DNA of 64,000 bases. Source: Gemmobacter nectariphilus. GTDB lineage: Bacteria; Pseudomonadota; Alphaproteobacteria; Rhodobacterales; Rhodobacteraceae. Below are positions 7,773-17,068 of the stretch, in pieces; positions within the stretch are counted from its first letter, which is position 1, and every line of letters begins with the position of its first letter. Where the stretch lies: NCBI GenBank assembly GCA_020721445.1, contig DYMU01000001.1, positions 333,883 through 397,882 on the forward strand, given 5' to 3'. Below the pieces are notes generated by a model that was not told the DNA's origin, did no database searches, and saw nothing but the letters and a program-made list of their open reading frames with translations. The translations under genes and the position numbers were made by a program.

Positions 7773-8519
7773 CTATCGCGGGCGGCGCGGCACCTGCGGC
7801 ACCCGCGATTTCCCCAAGGCATAGGCCGCCTCGGGGTGGGGTGGTGCGCCATGGGTGCGGTTCCAGAACCCGATGCCGCCGCGCCGCAACCAGACCGGCA
7901 CCGTCAGCACCACCCCGGCGATAAAGCCGCCCGCATGCGCCCAATAGGCCACGCCGCCGCCATCCACCGGCGTCACCGCCCCGTTGAACAGTTGCAAGCC
8001 AAACCAGACGCCCAGCACGATCCAGGCCGGAATCGGGAAAATCCGCACGAAGATCACGATGATGACCAGCACATCGACCCGCGCGCGCGGAAACAGCAGC
8101 AGATAGCCCCCCATCACCCCGGCAATCGCCCCCGACGCCCCCACCATCGGGATCTCTGACATCGGCTCGGCCACATATTGCAGCGCCACCGCCGCCAGCC
8201 CCACCGCAAGGTAGAACAGCGCAAAGCCGAAATGCCCCATCTCGTCTTCCATGTTGTCCCCGAAAACAAACAGAAACAACATGTTGCCGATGATATGCAT
8301 CCAGCCACCGTGCAAGAACATATGCGTCACGATCCCGGCAAAGCCCTGCCCTTCGCTGACGAACCGCGGCACAAACCCCCAGTCATAAAAGAAATAGCTC
8401 AACTGGGGTTCCTGCAACGTCAGGTAATACGACAGAAACACCGCCACATTCACCGCGATCAGCGCATAGGTGACAAAGGCCACGCGGCCCGATGGGTTGT
8501 GATCGCGAATTGGAAACAT
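7773..8519 (-). CDS. Rhomboid family intramembrane serine protease
   Basis: A 248-residue polytopic membrane protein with six predicted helices. The catalytic serine is S129 in GASGA. The second catalytic residue is H195 in AHAGGFIAG. The HGGWMHIIGNM segment (residues 70-80) supplies the conserved His and Asn of the second helix. Rhomboids cut substrate helices within the inner membrane. The Arg-rich C-terminal tail is cytoplasmic by the positive-inside rule. Substrates cannot be told from the sequence. Confidence 0.92.
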   Translation of the reverse strand: MFPIRDHNPSGRVAFVTYALIAVNVAVFLSYYLTLQEPQLSYFFYDWGFVPRFVSEGQGFAGIVTHMFLHGGWMHIIGNMLFLFVFGDNMEDEMGHFGFALFYLAVGLAAVALQYVAEPMSEIPMVGASGAIAGVMGGYLLLFPRARVDVLVIIVIFVRIFPIPAWIVLGVWFGLQLFNGAVTPVDGGGVAYWAHAGGFIAGVVLTVPVWLRRGGIGFWNRTHGAPPHPEAAYALGKSRVPQVPRRPR

Positions 8520-8613
8520 GGCCTGATGCCTTCCCTGTTACCCGCCCGATTGTTCGCCAGACAAACGCCCGACACTGCAAAGCATCCCGGCTGGATGCCA
8601 AAAGCGCAACCCG

Positions 8614-8680
8614 GATTTGCTGCTTTGCCAAATACTCCCGCCGGAGGCCCGCCCGAGGGGCCGCGCGCCCCGCGCGGCAC
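8614..8680. repeat. Interspersed CCAAATAC repeat, copy 2
   Basis: Near-identical to the copy at 2947-2981 over about 34 bases (GATTTGCTGC, then CCAAATACTCCCGCCGG). It is followed by a CCGCGCG/CGCGCGG hairpin. It lies in the 206-base gap between the rhomboid gene's 5' end and the putA 3' end. It could act as a 3' hairpin for putA on the minus strand. Confidence 0.6.
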
Positions 8681-8725
8681 CAAGACAAATCCGTGCGGCG
8701 CAGCCGCTCGATCTGCCTGACCGCC

Positions 8726-11700
8726 TTACCTCGCAACCGCCGCCAGCAATTGCGCATTGCCCCCCGATGCGGTGGTGTCGATGCAGCAATGCCGCTCGAT
8801 CCGGGCATGGCCTGCGTCGGGCAGGTCGGTGATCAGCGGCAGGATCGGGCCGGGGCGGGCGGCAAGCGCCTGAACATGGGCGCGGGCGCGCGCAGCGTCG
8901 CCCCACCAGATCGCGGCGGAAAACCCATCCGTCGCGGTCAGGTCCCCGGGGGCAAGGCCCGGCACTTCGACCGCCCGCCCGCCAAGCGCCCGGATCGCCT
9001 CGGCCTGCGCCCGCGCGCCTGCGGCCGATGGCCCAAGGCACAGCACCGGCGCGCGGGCATGGGTCGACAGACGGTTCGACTCGCCCGTCGGTCCGGGCAG
9101 GTCAATCACCCGCGGGGCTGCCGCCACGGGCACATGCGCAAGCGCGGCACGCAGATCGGCGGCAGAGGTCACGCAGCCATCATCGTCCGGCACCGGGGCC
9201 GCCTGCCGGGTAAAGCGCGCCAGATACTGCGACCCGCCCGCCTTGGGCCCGGTGCCCGACAGGCCTTCACCGCCAAACGGCTGGCTGCCGACCACGGCGC
9301 CAATCTGGTTGCGGTTGACATAGATGTTGCCCACCGTCAGCGCCCCCACCACCTGCTGCACCCGGTCGTCGATGCGGCTGTGCAGGCCAAAGGTCAGGCC
9401 ATATCCCGTGGCGTTGACGGCTGCGATCACCGCCTCCAGCGTGCTGGCCTTGAACCGGGCGACATGCAGCACCGGGCCGAACACCTCGCGCTGCATCTGC
9501 GCGATCCCGGTCACCGCCAGCACCGTCGGCCCGACAAAGGTGCCGCCCACCGGGGCCGACAGTTCCTTCAGCACCCGGCCCTCGGCCCGCGCTGCCTCGA
9601 TATGACCAAAGATCGCGGCTTGCGCCTCGGCGTCGATCACCGGGCCGATATCGGTGGCCAGATCCCACGGATCGCCCATCGCCAGATCATCCATCGCGCC
9701 AAACAGCATCTCCAGCACACTGTCGGCCACGTCTTCTTGCACATACAGACAGCGCAGCGCCGAGCAGCGTTGCCCCGCCGACTGAAACGCCGAGGCCAGA
9801 ATATCGCGCACCGCCTGTTCGGGCAGGGCGGTGCTGTCCACCAGCATGGCATTCAGCCCGCCGGTTTCGGCGATCAGCGGCGCGCCGGGCGCCAGATGCG
9901 CGGCCATGCTGGCGCGGATGGTCCGCGCCGTATCGGTACCGCCGGTAAAGGCCACGCCCGCCACCCGCGGATCGCGCGTCAGCATCGCCCCCACCGCACC
10001 ATTCCCGGGCAGCAGTTGCAGCGCCGTTACCGGCACGCCCGCGCGGTGCAGCAGGCCCACGGCATGCGCGGCAATCAGCGGCGTCTGTTCGGCAGGCTTG
10101 GCCAGCACCGCATTGCCCGCAGCCAGCGCCGCCGCAATCTGCCCGGTAAAGATCGCCAGCGGAAAGTTCCACGGGCTGATGCAGGCAAACACCCCCCGCG
10201 CCGGGTGGGCAAGGGCTGCCGCGCCTTCGGCATAATAGCGCAGGAAATCCACCGCCTCGCGCAGTTCCGACACCGCGTCGCTGTGGGTCTTGCCCGCCTC
10301 GCGCGCCAGCAGCGCAAAGATCGGGCCGAACTCTGCCTCATACAGATCCGCCGCCCGGCGCAGCACGCAGGCCCGCTCGGGCGCGGCGGCGGCCCAGGGT
10401 TCGGCCAGCCGCAGCGCGGTGTCCACGTCAGCCTGCGCCGCATCGGTCACAAAACCGACCCGCGCACCGGTGGCGGGATTCGTCACCTCATGCCGCGGCC
10501 CCCCGGCGGCACGGCCTGCCAGCAGCGGCGCCGCCTCGAACACCGAGTCGCGAAACGGCGCACGGGCGGCGTTGATCGCGGCCAGATCGGGCGCGGCGGT
10601 CAGATCGAACCCGCGCGCATTGCGGCGGGGGCTGAACAGCATCGGCCCGGTCAGCAGCGCCGGGTTGGGAAGATGCAGCCCCCCTGTCGCCGTCAGCGGG
10701 CACAGCGCCACCCGCGCCGGCGGCACGGCTTCGTCCACGATCTGGTTGACAAAGCTGGAATTGGCGCCGTTTTCCAGCAGCCGCCGCACCAGATAGGCCA
10801 GCAGGTCGCGATGCGCGCCGACGGGGGCGTAAATCCGGCAGCGCGCGCCACGGTCGGTCAGCACGATGTCATGCAGCCGCTCGCCCATGCCATGCAGGCG
10901 CTGAAACTCATACGCCACAGGATCGACACCCATTTCGGACGCCATGTGCAACACCGCCGCCACGCTGTGAGCGTTATGGGTGGCGAACTGCGGGTAAATC
11001 CGCCCGGTCATGCCCAACAGTTTGCGGGCGCAGGCGATATAGGACACATCGGTGGCCTCTTTGCGGGTGAACACCGGAAACGATGGCAGGCCCAGCACCT
11101 GCGCCCGCTTCACCTCGCTGTCCCAATAGGCCCCCTTGACCAGCCGCACCATCAGCCGGGCATCCAGCCGGCCCGCCAGATCGTGCAGCCAGTCGATCAC
11201 CGCCCCCGCCCGGCGACCATAGGCCTGCACCACCACGCCAAAGCCGTCCCATCCGGCCAGCGCCGGGTCGGACAGCACCGCCTCGATCACCTCCAGCGAC
11301 ACCTCCAGCCGGTCGGCCTCTTCGGCGTCGATGTTGAAGCCAAGGCCCGCCGCCCGCGCCAACCCCGCCAGTTCCCGCACCCGTGGCACCAGTTCGGCCA
11401 TCACCCGGGCGCGCTTGGCCACCTCGTATCGCGGATGCAGCGCCGACAGCTTGACCGAAATGCCGGGGTTGGCGCGAATGTCATTGCCCTTGGCGGCTGC
11501 GGCAATCGCCCCCAACGCGCGGGCATAGGCCAGATGATAGCGCCTTGCATCGGCTTGGGTCCGCGCGGCCTCGCCCAGCATGTCATAGCTGTAGCTATAG
11601 CCCTTCGCCTCCAACTCGCGCGCGCGGTCCATCGCGGTCTCGATGGTTTCGCCCAGCACAAAGGCGCGGCCCATTTCGGTCATTGCGCGCGCCACGGCGG

Positions 11701-12175
11701 CACGGATCACCGGCTCGCCCAGCCGTTTGACAGCGGCGCGCAGGTGGCCCACCACGCCGGGTTCGCGGTCATCCAGCACCCGCCCGGTCAGCATCAAGGC
11801 CCAGGTCGAGGCATTGACCAGCGATGAGGCCGACTTGCCCAGATGCCGCCCCCAATTGCCGGGCGCGATCTTGTCTTCGATCAGCGCATCCATGGTTTCC
11901 GCATCGGGCACCCGCAGCAACGCCTCGGCCAGACACATCAGCGCGATGCCTTCATCGGTGGACAGGCCATATTCGGCCAGAAACACCTCCATCAGCCCCG
12001 GCTTGGCACTGGCGCGGATGCGGGCGACCAGATCTGTGGCCTGCTCCACAATCGCGGCGCGGGCATCGCTCGAAAGCGCGGCCCCGGCCAGCAGATCGGT
12101 GACCAGCGCGGCCTCATCGCGCAGGCTGCCGGTCTGGATGATCGACCACGGGTCCGATGCGGAAACCTGCGACAT
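8726..12175 (-). CDS. putA: Bifunctional proline dehydrogenase / glutamate-semialdehyde dehydrogenase PutA
   Basis: A 1149-residue PutA that oxidises proline to glutamate in two steps, using FAD then NAD. The first half is a proline dehydrogenase barrel (GFNIDAEEADRLE, then VRLVKGAYWDSEVKRAQ). The second half is an aldehyde dehydrogenase with AFTGGTDTAR, the Glu in AETGGLNAM, and the catalytic Cys in SAGQRCSALR. After the dehydrogenase there is an extra ALDH-like C-terminal domain of about 150 residues. The N-terminus has no ribbon-helix-helix DNA-binding domain, so this fits a type B, non-repressor PutA. The ATG at 12175 has AGAGGAG seven bases upstream; an in-frame ATG seven codons earlier has worse spacing. 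No Lrp-type putR is adjacent. Confidence 0.95.
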   Translation of the reverse strand: MSQVSASDPWSIIQTGSLRDEAALVTDLLAGAALSSDARAAIVEQATDLVARIRASAKPGLMEVFLAEYGLSTDEGIALMCLAEALLRVPDAETMDALIEDKIAPGNWGRHLGKSASSLVNASTWALMLTGRVLDDREPGVVGHLRAAVKRLGEPVIRAAVARAMTEMGRAFVLGETIETAMDRARELEAKGYSYSYDMLGEAARTQADARRYHLAYARALGAIAAAAKGNDIRANPGISVKLSALHPRYEVAKRARVMAELVPRVRELAGLARAAGLGFNIDAEEADRLEVSLEVIEAVLSDPALAGWDGFGVVVQAYGRRAGAVIDWLHDLAGRLDARLMVRLVKGAYWDSEVKRAQVLGLPSFPVFTRKEATDVSYIACARKLLGMTGRIYPQFATHNAHSVAAVLHMASEMGVDPVAYEFQRLHGMGERLHDIVLTDRGARCRIYAPVGAHRDLLAYLVRRLLENGANSSFVNQIVDEAVPPARVALCPLTATGGLHLPNPALLTGPMLFSPRRNARGFDLTAAPDLAAINAARAPFRDSVFEAAPLLAGRAAGGPRHEVTNPATGARVGFVTDAAQADVDTALRLAEPWAAAAPERACVLRRAADLYEAEFGPIFALLAREAGKTHSDAVSELREAVDFLRYYAEGAAALAHPARGVFACISPWNFPLAIFTGQIAAALAAGNAVLAKPAEQTPLIAAHAVGLLHRAGVPVTALQLLPGNGAVGAMLTRDPRVAGVAFTGGTDTARTIRASMAAHLAPGAPLIAETGGLNAMLVDSTALPEQAVRDILASAFQSAGQRCSALRCLYVQEDVADSVLEMLFGAMDDLAMGDPWDLATDIGPVIDAEAQAAIFGHIEAARAEGRVLKELSAPVGGTFVGPTVLAVTGIAQMQREVFGPVLHVARFKASTLEAVIAAVNATGYGLTFGLHSRIDDRVQQVVGALTVGNIYVNRNQIGAVVGSQPFGGEGLSGTGPKAGGSQYLARFTRQAAPVPDDDGCVTSAADLRAALAHVPVAAAPRVIDLPGPTGESNRLSTHARAPVLCLGPSAAGARAQAEAIRALGGRAVEVPGLAPGDLTATDGFSAAIWWGDAARARAHVQALAARPGPILPLITDLPDAGHARIERHCCIDTTASGGNAQLLAAVAR

Positions 12176-12487
12176 GGGCACTCCTCTTGCAGCCATCAGA
12201 CCCGGCTTTTCAAAGGCGGTTGCCCCGCGTTTCGTCTGGGTATCCCAAACCTAACCCGGGCGTGGCGGAAATCCAAGGCAATCCGCCCCTGCCACCCTGC
12301 GCGAACGGGCCGAACCGATCAACGCCCCCGCGCCCCACCAACATCCCCCGCGCCGGCATGGGTCGCGGCGCAGGCGGTGCACCAGACGCCGACGTGAACG
12401 CCCCGGCAAGGGCCGCCCCCCGGGCCTCTCTTGACATTCCCTCGCCTGTCTTGCCACCGTGGCCCAACCCCAAGAACAGGCCGCACC
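12176..12487. other. putA/pepT divergent control region
   Basis: 312 bases between divergent putA and pepT. On the minus strand it holds the putA Shine-Dalgarno. On the plus strand TTGACA at 12431-12436 is a good -35 hexamer for pepT, but the -10 position is GC-rich and weak. I see no coding frame or operator repeat. Confidence 0.5.
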
Positions 12488-13735
12488 ATGCCCCGTTTCG
12501 ATGCCGAACTGACCGACCGCCTGATCCGCTACGCCGCCATCGACAGCCAAAGCGACGCGGCCTCGCCCAGCGCCCCCTCGACCGCCCGGCAATGGGATAT
12601 CCTGCGCCTGCTGGAAACCGAACTGACCCAGATCGGCGCGGCGGATGTGCAACTGACCGATTATGGCACCGTGCTGGCCACCATCCCCGGCACGGCCCCC
12701 GGCCCCACCATCGGCCTTCTGGCCCATGTCGACACCGCGCCGCAATTCAACGCCACCGGCGTCAAGACCCGCATCATCCGCGGCTACAACGGCGGCGACA
12801 TCAGCTTTCCCGATGCCCCCGGCCTGACCCTGTCGCCGGCTGACTTTCCCTATCTGGCCACCCGACAGGGTCATGACATCATCACCGCCTCGGGCACCAC
12901 GCTTCTGGGCGCCGATGACAAGGCCGGCGTCGCCATCCTGATGACCGCCGCCCGCCACCTGCTGGAAAACCCTGCCATCCCGCATGGCCCCATCCGCATC
13001 GCCTTTACCGCCGATGAAGAAATCGGCCGCGGCGTCGATGCGCGCCTGCCAGCCGACCTTGCCGCCGACTTCGCCTATACCTTCGATGGCGGCGCGGTGG
13101 GTGAGGTGGAATACGAAAGCTTCTCTGCCGATGCCGCGGTGGTCACCATAAAGGGCGTCAGCATCCACCCCGGCACCGCCATGGGCAAGATGGTCAACGC
13201 CATAACCCTTGCCGCCAAGATCATCGCCACCCTGCCGCAAGCCACCATGACGCCCGAAACCACCTCTGGCCGCGACGGCTTTATCCACCCGACCGAGATG
13301 GCCGGCGGATCGTCGGACATGACCCTGCACTTCATCCTGCGCGACTTTGAACGCGCCGGCCTTGCGCAAAAGGGCGACATCCTGCGCCAGGTCTGCGCCG
13401 CCGTGCAGGCCACCGAACCGCGCGCCGAAATCACCTGCACCATCACGCCACAATACCGCAACATGCGCTATTGGCTGGAAACCGACATGACCCCGGTCGA
13501 GCTTGCCCGCCGCGCCTGCACCCGGATCGGGATCACGCCGGTCAGCGTGCCGATCAGGGGCGGCACCGATGGCTCGCGGCTGACCGAAATGGGCGTGCCC
13601 TGCCCCAACCTGTTCACCGGCATGCAAAACGTCCACGGACCGCTGGAATATGTCTCGGTGCAGGATATGGCGCAGGCCACCGACCTGTGCCTTGCGCTGG
13701 TGCAAGAGGCCGCAACCCAGCCGCATCCGGCGTGA
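12488..13735 (+). CDS. pepT: Peptidase T (tripeptide aminopeptidase)
   Basis: A 415-residue M20-family dinuclear zinc peptidase that removes the N-terminal residue from tripeptides in the cytoplasm. The metal and catalytic motifs are LLAHVDTAPQF (His and Asp), GADDKAGVA (bridging Asp), FTADEEIGRG (catalytic Glu-Glu) and PIRGGTDGSRL. The C-terminal FTGMQNVHGPLEYVSVQDM supplies the last zinc His. The chosen ATG gives the typical PepT N-terminus (RFDAELTDRLIRYAAIDSQSD). The methyltransferase gene follows after 43 bases. Confidence 0.93.
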   Translation: MPRFDAELTDRLIRYAAIDSQSDAASPSAPSTARQWDILRLLETELTQIGAADVQLTDYGTVLATIPGTAPGPTIGLLAHVDTAPQFNATGVKTRIIRGYNGGDISFPDAPGLTLSPADFPYLATRQGHDIITASGTTLLGADDKAGVAILMTAARHLLENPAIPHGPIRIAFTADEEIGRGVDARLPADLAADFAYTFDGGAVGEVEYESFSADAAVVTIKGVSIHPGTAMGKMVNAITLAAKIIATLPQATMTPETTSGRDGFIHPTEMAGGSSDMTLHFILRDFERAGLAQKGDILRQVCAAVQATEPRAEITCTITPQYRNMRYWLETDMTPVELARRACTRIGITPVSVPIRGGTDGSRLTEMGVPCPNLFTGMQNVHGPLEYVSVQDMAQATDLCLALVQEAATQPHPA

Positions 13736-13778
13736 CCGCCGCCCGCAAAGACCACCGCAAAGCAGGATAGACGCACCG

Positions 13779-14441
13779 ATGGCCCACCCGGTTTCCCCCT
13801 ATCTTGAGCCGGGGTTCTACGACGACGCCCTCGCCAAAGGCCGCCACCGCGACATCGTCGGCGGCAGGTGGGATGAAACCGGGCGCATCCAGATGCAGCT
13901 TTTGCGCGACGCCGGCATGCAGCCGCATCACCACCTGCTGGATATCGGCGCAGGCGCGCTGCGGCTGGGCTGCAAGGCGGTGCCCTATCTGCACCCCGGC
14001 CACTACTGGGCCACCGATGCCAGCCGCGCCCTGATGCTGCGGGGCCGCGCGGTGGAACTGGCCGATCCCGCCCGCCTGCCCGAAGATCACCTGATCGAGG
14101 ACGCCACGTTTGCCTTTCCCGGCGTGCCGCAAACCATCGACTTTGCCATCGCCTTCGGTGTCTTCACCCATCTGCCACCGGCCAGCCTGCAAACGGCGCT
14201 TGCCACGGCCCGCCCGCACCTTTGCAAGCTGCAAGCCCTTTTGCTGACGGTGTTTCTTGCCCCGCCAGACCGTGCCGGGGCCGCGTTTCGCCAGGCCGAT
14301 GGCGTCGTCACCCACCCGGGTCGCCCGCCCTATCACAGCACCGGCGATCAGGTGCAGGCCACGGCCTCAGCCGCCGGATGGGCCGCGCGCCCGTCATCGG
14401 TCATCTTGCCGCGTGGACAAGCGTTGTGGATCCTGAACTGA
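13779..14441 (+). CDS. SAM-dependent methyltransferase, class I
   Basis: A 220-residue protein. The SAM-binding motif I is HLLDIGAGALRLG (residues 52-64) and an acidic strand end (TDASRA) follows at the usual spacing. DFAIAFGVFTHLPPASLQ corresponds to motif IV and the following helix. The C-terminal half includes FRQADGVVTHPGRPPYHST. The substrate is unknown. It sits 43 bases after pepT in the same direction and may be co-transcribed. Confidence 0.75.
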   Translation: MAHPVSPYLEPGFYDDALAKGRHRDIVGGRWDETGRIQMQLLRDAGMQPHHHLLDIGAGALRLGCKAVPYLHPGHYWATDASRALMLRGRAVELADPARLPEDHLIEDATFAFPGVPQTIDFAIAFGVFTHLPPASLQTALATARPHLCKLQALLLTVFLAPPDRAGAAFRQADGVVTHPGRPPYHSTGDQVQATASAAGWAARPSSVILPRGQALWILN

Positions 14442-14486
14442 TCCACCACACCGCCTGGCGAATCGGCATCTGCTGCGCCGCGTACC

Positions 14487-14564
14487 TGTGATCACACCCC
14501 CAAAACCCGCCGTGTGATCACAGCCTGACTGGCTGTGATCACAGCCATAATTCCTGTGATCACA
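14487..14564. promoter_or_regulatory. Four tandem TGTGATCACA palindromes upstream of sucC
   Basis: Perfect TGTGATCACA copies lie at 14487-14496, 14513-14522, 14534-14543 and 14555-14564. Start-to-start spacing is 26, 21 and 21 bases. The third extends to a 16-base palindrome (GGC...GCC) and the fourth to 12 bases. Copies 2 and 3 with their flanks also form a 13-base inverted repeat around TGACT. The array ends 108 bases before the sucC ATG. The 21-base phasing puts sites on one face of the helix, so cooperative binding by a dimeric regulator is inferred. The regulator is not identifiable from sequence. Confidence 0.7.
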
Positions 14565-14672
14565 GATGGAGCTTTTTCCGAAGAATTCCCGTTGTTTCGC
14601 ACAAAGCCAATTGGTTTGCGCCCAATTTCGTGGCATCACGCTCGAAATATAACGACCCATAGGACGCAATCC

Positions 14673-15866
14673 ATGAACATCCACGAATATCAGGCCAAGG
14701 CGCTTCTGCGGTCCTATGGGGTTCCCGTCTCGGACGGCCGCGTGGTGCTGCGCGGCGAAGAGGCCAAGACCGCCGCGGGCGAACTGGATGGGCCGCTTTG
14801 GGTGGTCAAGGCGCAAATCCATGCCGGCGGCCGCGGCAAGGGCAGCTTTGTCGAACCCGAAGCCAGCGAAAAAGGCGGCGTCCGCATCGCCCGGTCGGTG
14901 GGCGAGGCTGCCGAATTCGCCCGCCAGATGCTGGGCCGCACGCTGGTGACGCTGCAAACCACCCCGGCCGGCAAGCAGGTCAACCGCATCTACATCGAAG
15001 ACGGCTCGGACATTCAGCGCGAGCTGTATCTTGCCATGCTGATCGACCGCGTCTCCAGCCGGATTTCCTTCGTCGTCTCAACCGAAGGCGGCATGTCGAT
15101 CGAAGACGTGGCACATGACACGCCGGAAAAGATCCTGTCCTTCACCGTCGATCCGGCCTCGGGCCTGTCCGATTTCCACGGCCGCCGTGTCGCGTTTGAA
15201 CTGGGGCTGGAAGGCAACCGGATCAAGCAATGCGTCGCACTGGTGAAGAACCTGTATCGGCTGTTTGTCGAAAAAGACATGGAGATGCTGGAAATCAACC
15301 CTCTGGTGGTCACCACCGACGGCAACCTGAAATGCCTTGACGCCAAGATGGGCTTTGACTCGAACGCGCTCTATCGCCACGCCGACATCATCGCGCTGCG
15401 CGACGAATCCGAGGAAGACCCGAAGGAACTGGCCGCGTCGAAGTTTGATCTGAACTACATCGCGCTGGATGGCGAAATTGGCTGCATGGTCAACGGCGCG
15501 GGCCTTGCCATGGCCACGATGGACATCATCAAGCTGTACGGCGCCGAACCGGCAAACTTCCTTGACGTGGGCGGCGGTGCCACCAAGGAAAAGGTGACCG
15601 AGGCGTTCAAGATCATCACCTCTGACCCCAACGTCAAAGGCATCCTTGTCAACATCTTCGGCGGCATCATGCGCTGTGACATCATCGCCGAAGGCGTGAT
15701 CGCCGCGGTGAAAGAGGTCGGGTTGCAGGTGCCGCTGGTGGTCCGGCTGGAAGGCACCAATGTCGAGCTTGGCAAAGAGATCATCAACAAGTCCGGCCTG
15801 AACGTCATCGCCGCCGACAACCTGTCCGATGCGGCCCAGAAGATTGTCAAAGCGGTGAAAGGGTAA
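14673..15866 (+). CDS. sucC: Succinyl-CoA ligase (ADP-forming) beta subunit
   Basis: A 397-residue ATP-grasp subunit that, with SucD, interconverts succinyl-CoA and succinate with nucleotide phosphorylation in the TCA cycle. The start [19 protein letters not shown] is the normal family N-terminus. [13 protein letters not shown] and LEINPLVV are nucleotide-binding segments. The C-terminal part has [13 protein letters not shown] and [10 protein letters not shown]. The frame stays open upstream for 46 codons, but that part spans the palindrome array. It opens the suc-odh-lpd cluster. Confidence 0.97.
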   Translation: MNIHEYQAKALLRSYGVPVSDGRVVLRGEEAKTAAGELDGPLWVVKAQIHAGGRGKGSFVEPEASEKGGVRIARSVGEAAEFARQMLGRTLVTLQTTPAGKQVNRIYIEDGSDIQRELYLAMLIDRVSSRISFVVSTEGGMSIEDVAHDTPEKILSFTVDPASGLSDFHGRRVAFELGLEGNRIKQCVALVKNLYRLFVEKDMEMLEINPLVVTTDGNLKCLDAKMGFDSNALYRHADIIALRDESEEDPKELAASKFDLNYIALDGEIGCMVNGAGLAMATMDIIKLYGAEPANFLDVGGGATKEKVTEAFKIITSDPNVKGILVNIFGGIMRCDIIAEGVIAAVKEVGLQVPLVVRLEGTNVELGKEIINKSGLNVIAADNLSDAAQKIVKAVKG

Positions 15867-15871
15867 ACGTC

Positions 15872-16075
15872 ATGCGCATCTCTCTCGTCTGTGGTCTGAT
15901 CAGCCTGTCGGCCCTTGCGGCCTGCGGTGTCGGCGTTGGGGCCAATATCTCGGGCGTCGACGACCATATCGCGGTCTGCCAGGAACAGTCCGACATGGCG
16001 CGCGCTGGCAAGGTTCCCACCGGCGAGATTGCGATTTCCTGCCCTGCCCACGGAATTGGTGACTACGGCCACTAA
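15872..16075 (+). CDS. Small lipoprotein encoded between sucC and sucD
   Basis: A 67-residue product with a lipoprotein signal peptide: [15 protein letters not shown], lipobox LAAC with the cysteine at residue 18. The mature part is about 50 residues with two further cysteines (VCQEQ and SCPAH). The gene begins five bases after the sucC stop and ends 80 bases before sucD, so it belongs to the operon. I do not recognise the family. A lipoprotein inside a TCA operon is odd; envelope location is inferred from the signal alone. Confidence 0.65.
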   Translation: MRISLVCGLISLSALAACGVGVGANISGVDDHIAVCQEQSDMARAGKVPTGEIAISCPAHGIGDYGH

Positions 16076-16155
16076 GGCTGCGTCACCGGGCAGGCAGACC
16101 CTTCGCGGGCGGCAGATGTGGCCCGAAATGAAACGTATCTCTTCAGGAGGCCCCG

Positions 16156-17040
16156 ATGGCCGTTCTCGTCAACGCAAATACCAAGGTGATCTGCCAAGGC
16201 TTTACCGGCAGCCAGGGCACGTTCCATTCGGAACAGGCCATCGCTTACGGCACCAAGATGGTCGGCGGTGTGACCCCCGGCAAGGGCGGCAGCCTGCACC
16301 TTGACCTTCCGGTGTTCAACTCGGTGCATGAAGCGAAAGCCAAGACCGAAGCCAACGCATCGGTGATCTACGTCCCGCCGCCCTTCGCCGCCGACAGCAT
16401 CCTTGAGGCGATTGACGCCGAGATGGAACTGATCGTCTGCATCACCGAAGGCATCCCTGTGCTGGACATGATGCGCGTCAAGCGCGCGCTGCAAGGCTCG
16501 AAATCCCGCCTGATCGGGCCGAACTGCCCCGGCGTGATGACCCCGGGCGAATGCAAGATCGGCATCATGCCGGGCTCCATCTTCTCGCGCGGGTCGGTCG
16601 GCGTGGTGTCACGTTCCGGCACCCTGACCTATGAGGCCGTCAAGCAGACCACCGACGTGGGCCTTGGCCAATCCTCTGCCGTCGGCATCGGCGGCGACCC
16701 GATCAAGGGGTCTGAACACATTGACATCCTCGAGATGTTCCTTGCCGACCCGGAAACCCATTCCATCATCATGATCGGCGAAATCGGCGGTTCCGCCGAA
16801 GAAGAAGCCGCGCAATTCCTGGCGGATGAAAAGAAACGCGGCCGCTGGAAGCCGACCGCCGGTTTCATCGCCGGCCGCACTGCCCCCCCCGGCCGCCGCA
16901 TGGGCCATGCCGGTGCCATCGTTGCCGGTGGCAAGGGCGATGCCGAATCCAAGATCGAGGCGATGCTGGCCGCCGGCATCATCGTGGCCGACAGCCCGGC
17001 CGGTCTGGGCGAGGCCGTGTTGAAAGCCATCGGCAAGTAA
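16156..17040 (+). CDS. sucD: Succinyl-CoA ligase (ADP-forming) alpha subunit
   Basis: A 294-residue CoA-binding subunit of succinyl-CoA ligase. The N-terminus ([29 protein letters not shown]) holds the CoA-binding Rossmann segment. The phosphohistidine is in [16 protein letters not shown] (the HAGAI motif). [12 protein letters not shown] is the phosphate-binding turn. CAGGAGG lies just before the ATG. It pairs with SucC upstream. Confidence 0.97.
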   Translation: MAVLVNANTKVICQGFTGSQGTFHSEQAIAYGTKMVGGVTPGKGGSLHLDLPVFNSVHEAKAKTEANASVIYVPPPFAADSILEAIDAEMELIVCITEGIPVLDMMRVKRALQGSKSRLIGPNCPGVMTPGECKIGIMPGSIFSRGSVGVVSRSGTLTYEAVKQTTDVGLGQSSAVGIGGDPIKGSEHIDILEMFLADPETHSIIMIGEIGGSAEEEAAQFLADEKKRGRWKPTAGFIAGRTAPPGRRMGHAGAIVAGGKGDAESKIEAMLAAGIIVADSPAGLGEAVLKAIGK

Positions 17041-17068
17041 CGCAAGGACGCACAGGGGGGACAGGGTC

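Noticed and set aside
8492..11827. Very long open frame (over 1100 codons) on the plus strand opposite putA
   Set aside because: It is rich in Arg, His, Gln and Pro and has no family-like segment. Long antisense frames are expected opposite a GC-rich gene with strong codon bias.
14487..14564. CRP/FNR sites upstream of sucC
   Set aside because: CRP sites need about six bases between TGTGA and TCACA. Here the halves are joined directly, so another regulator is more likely.
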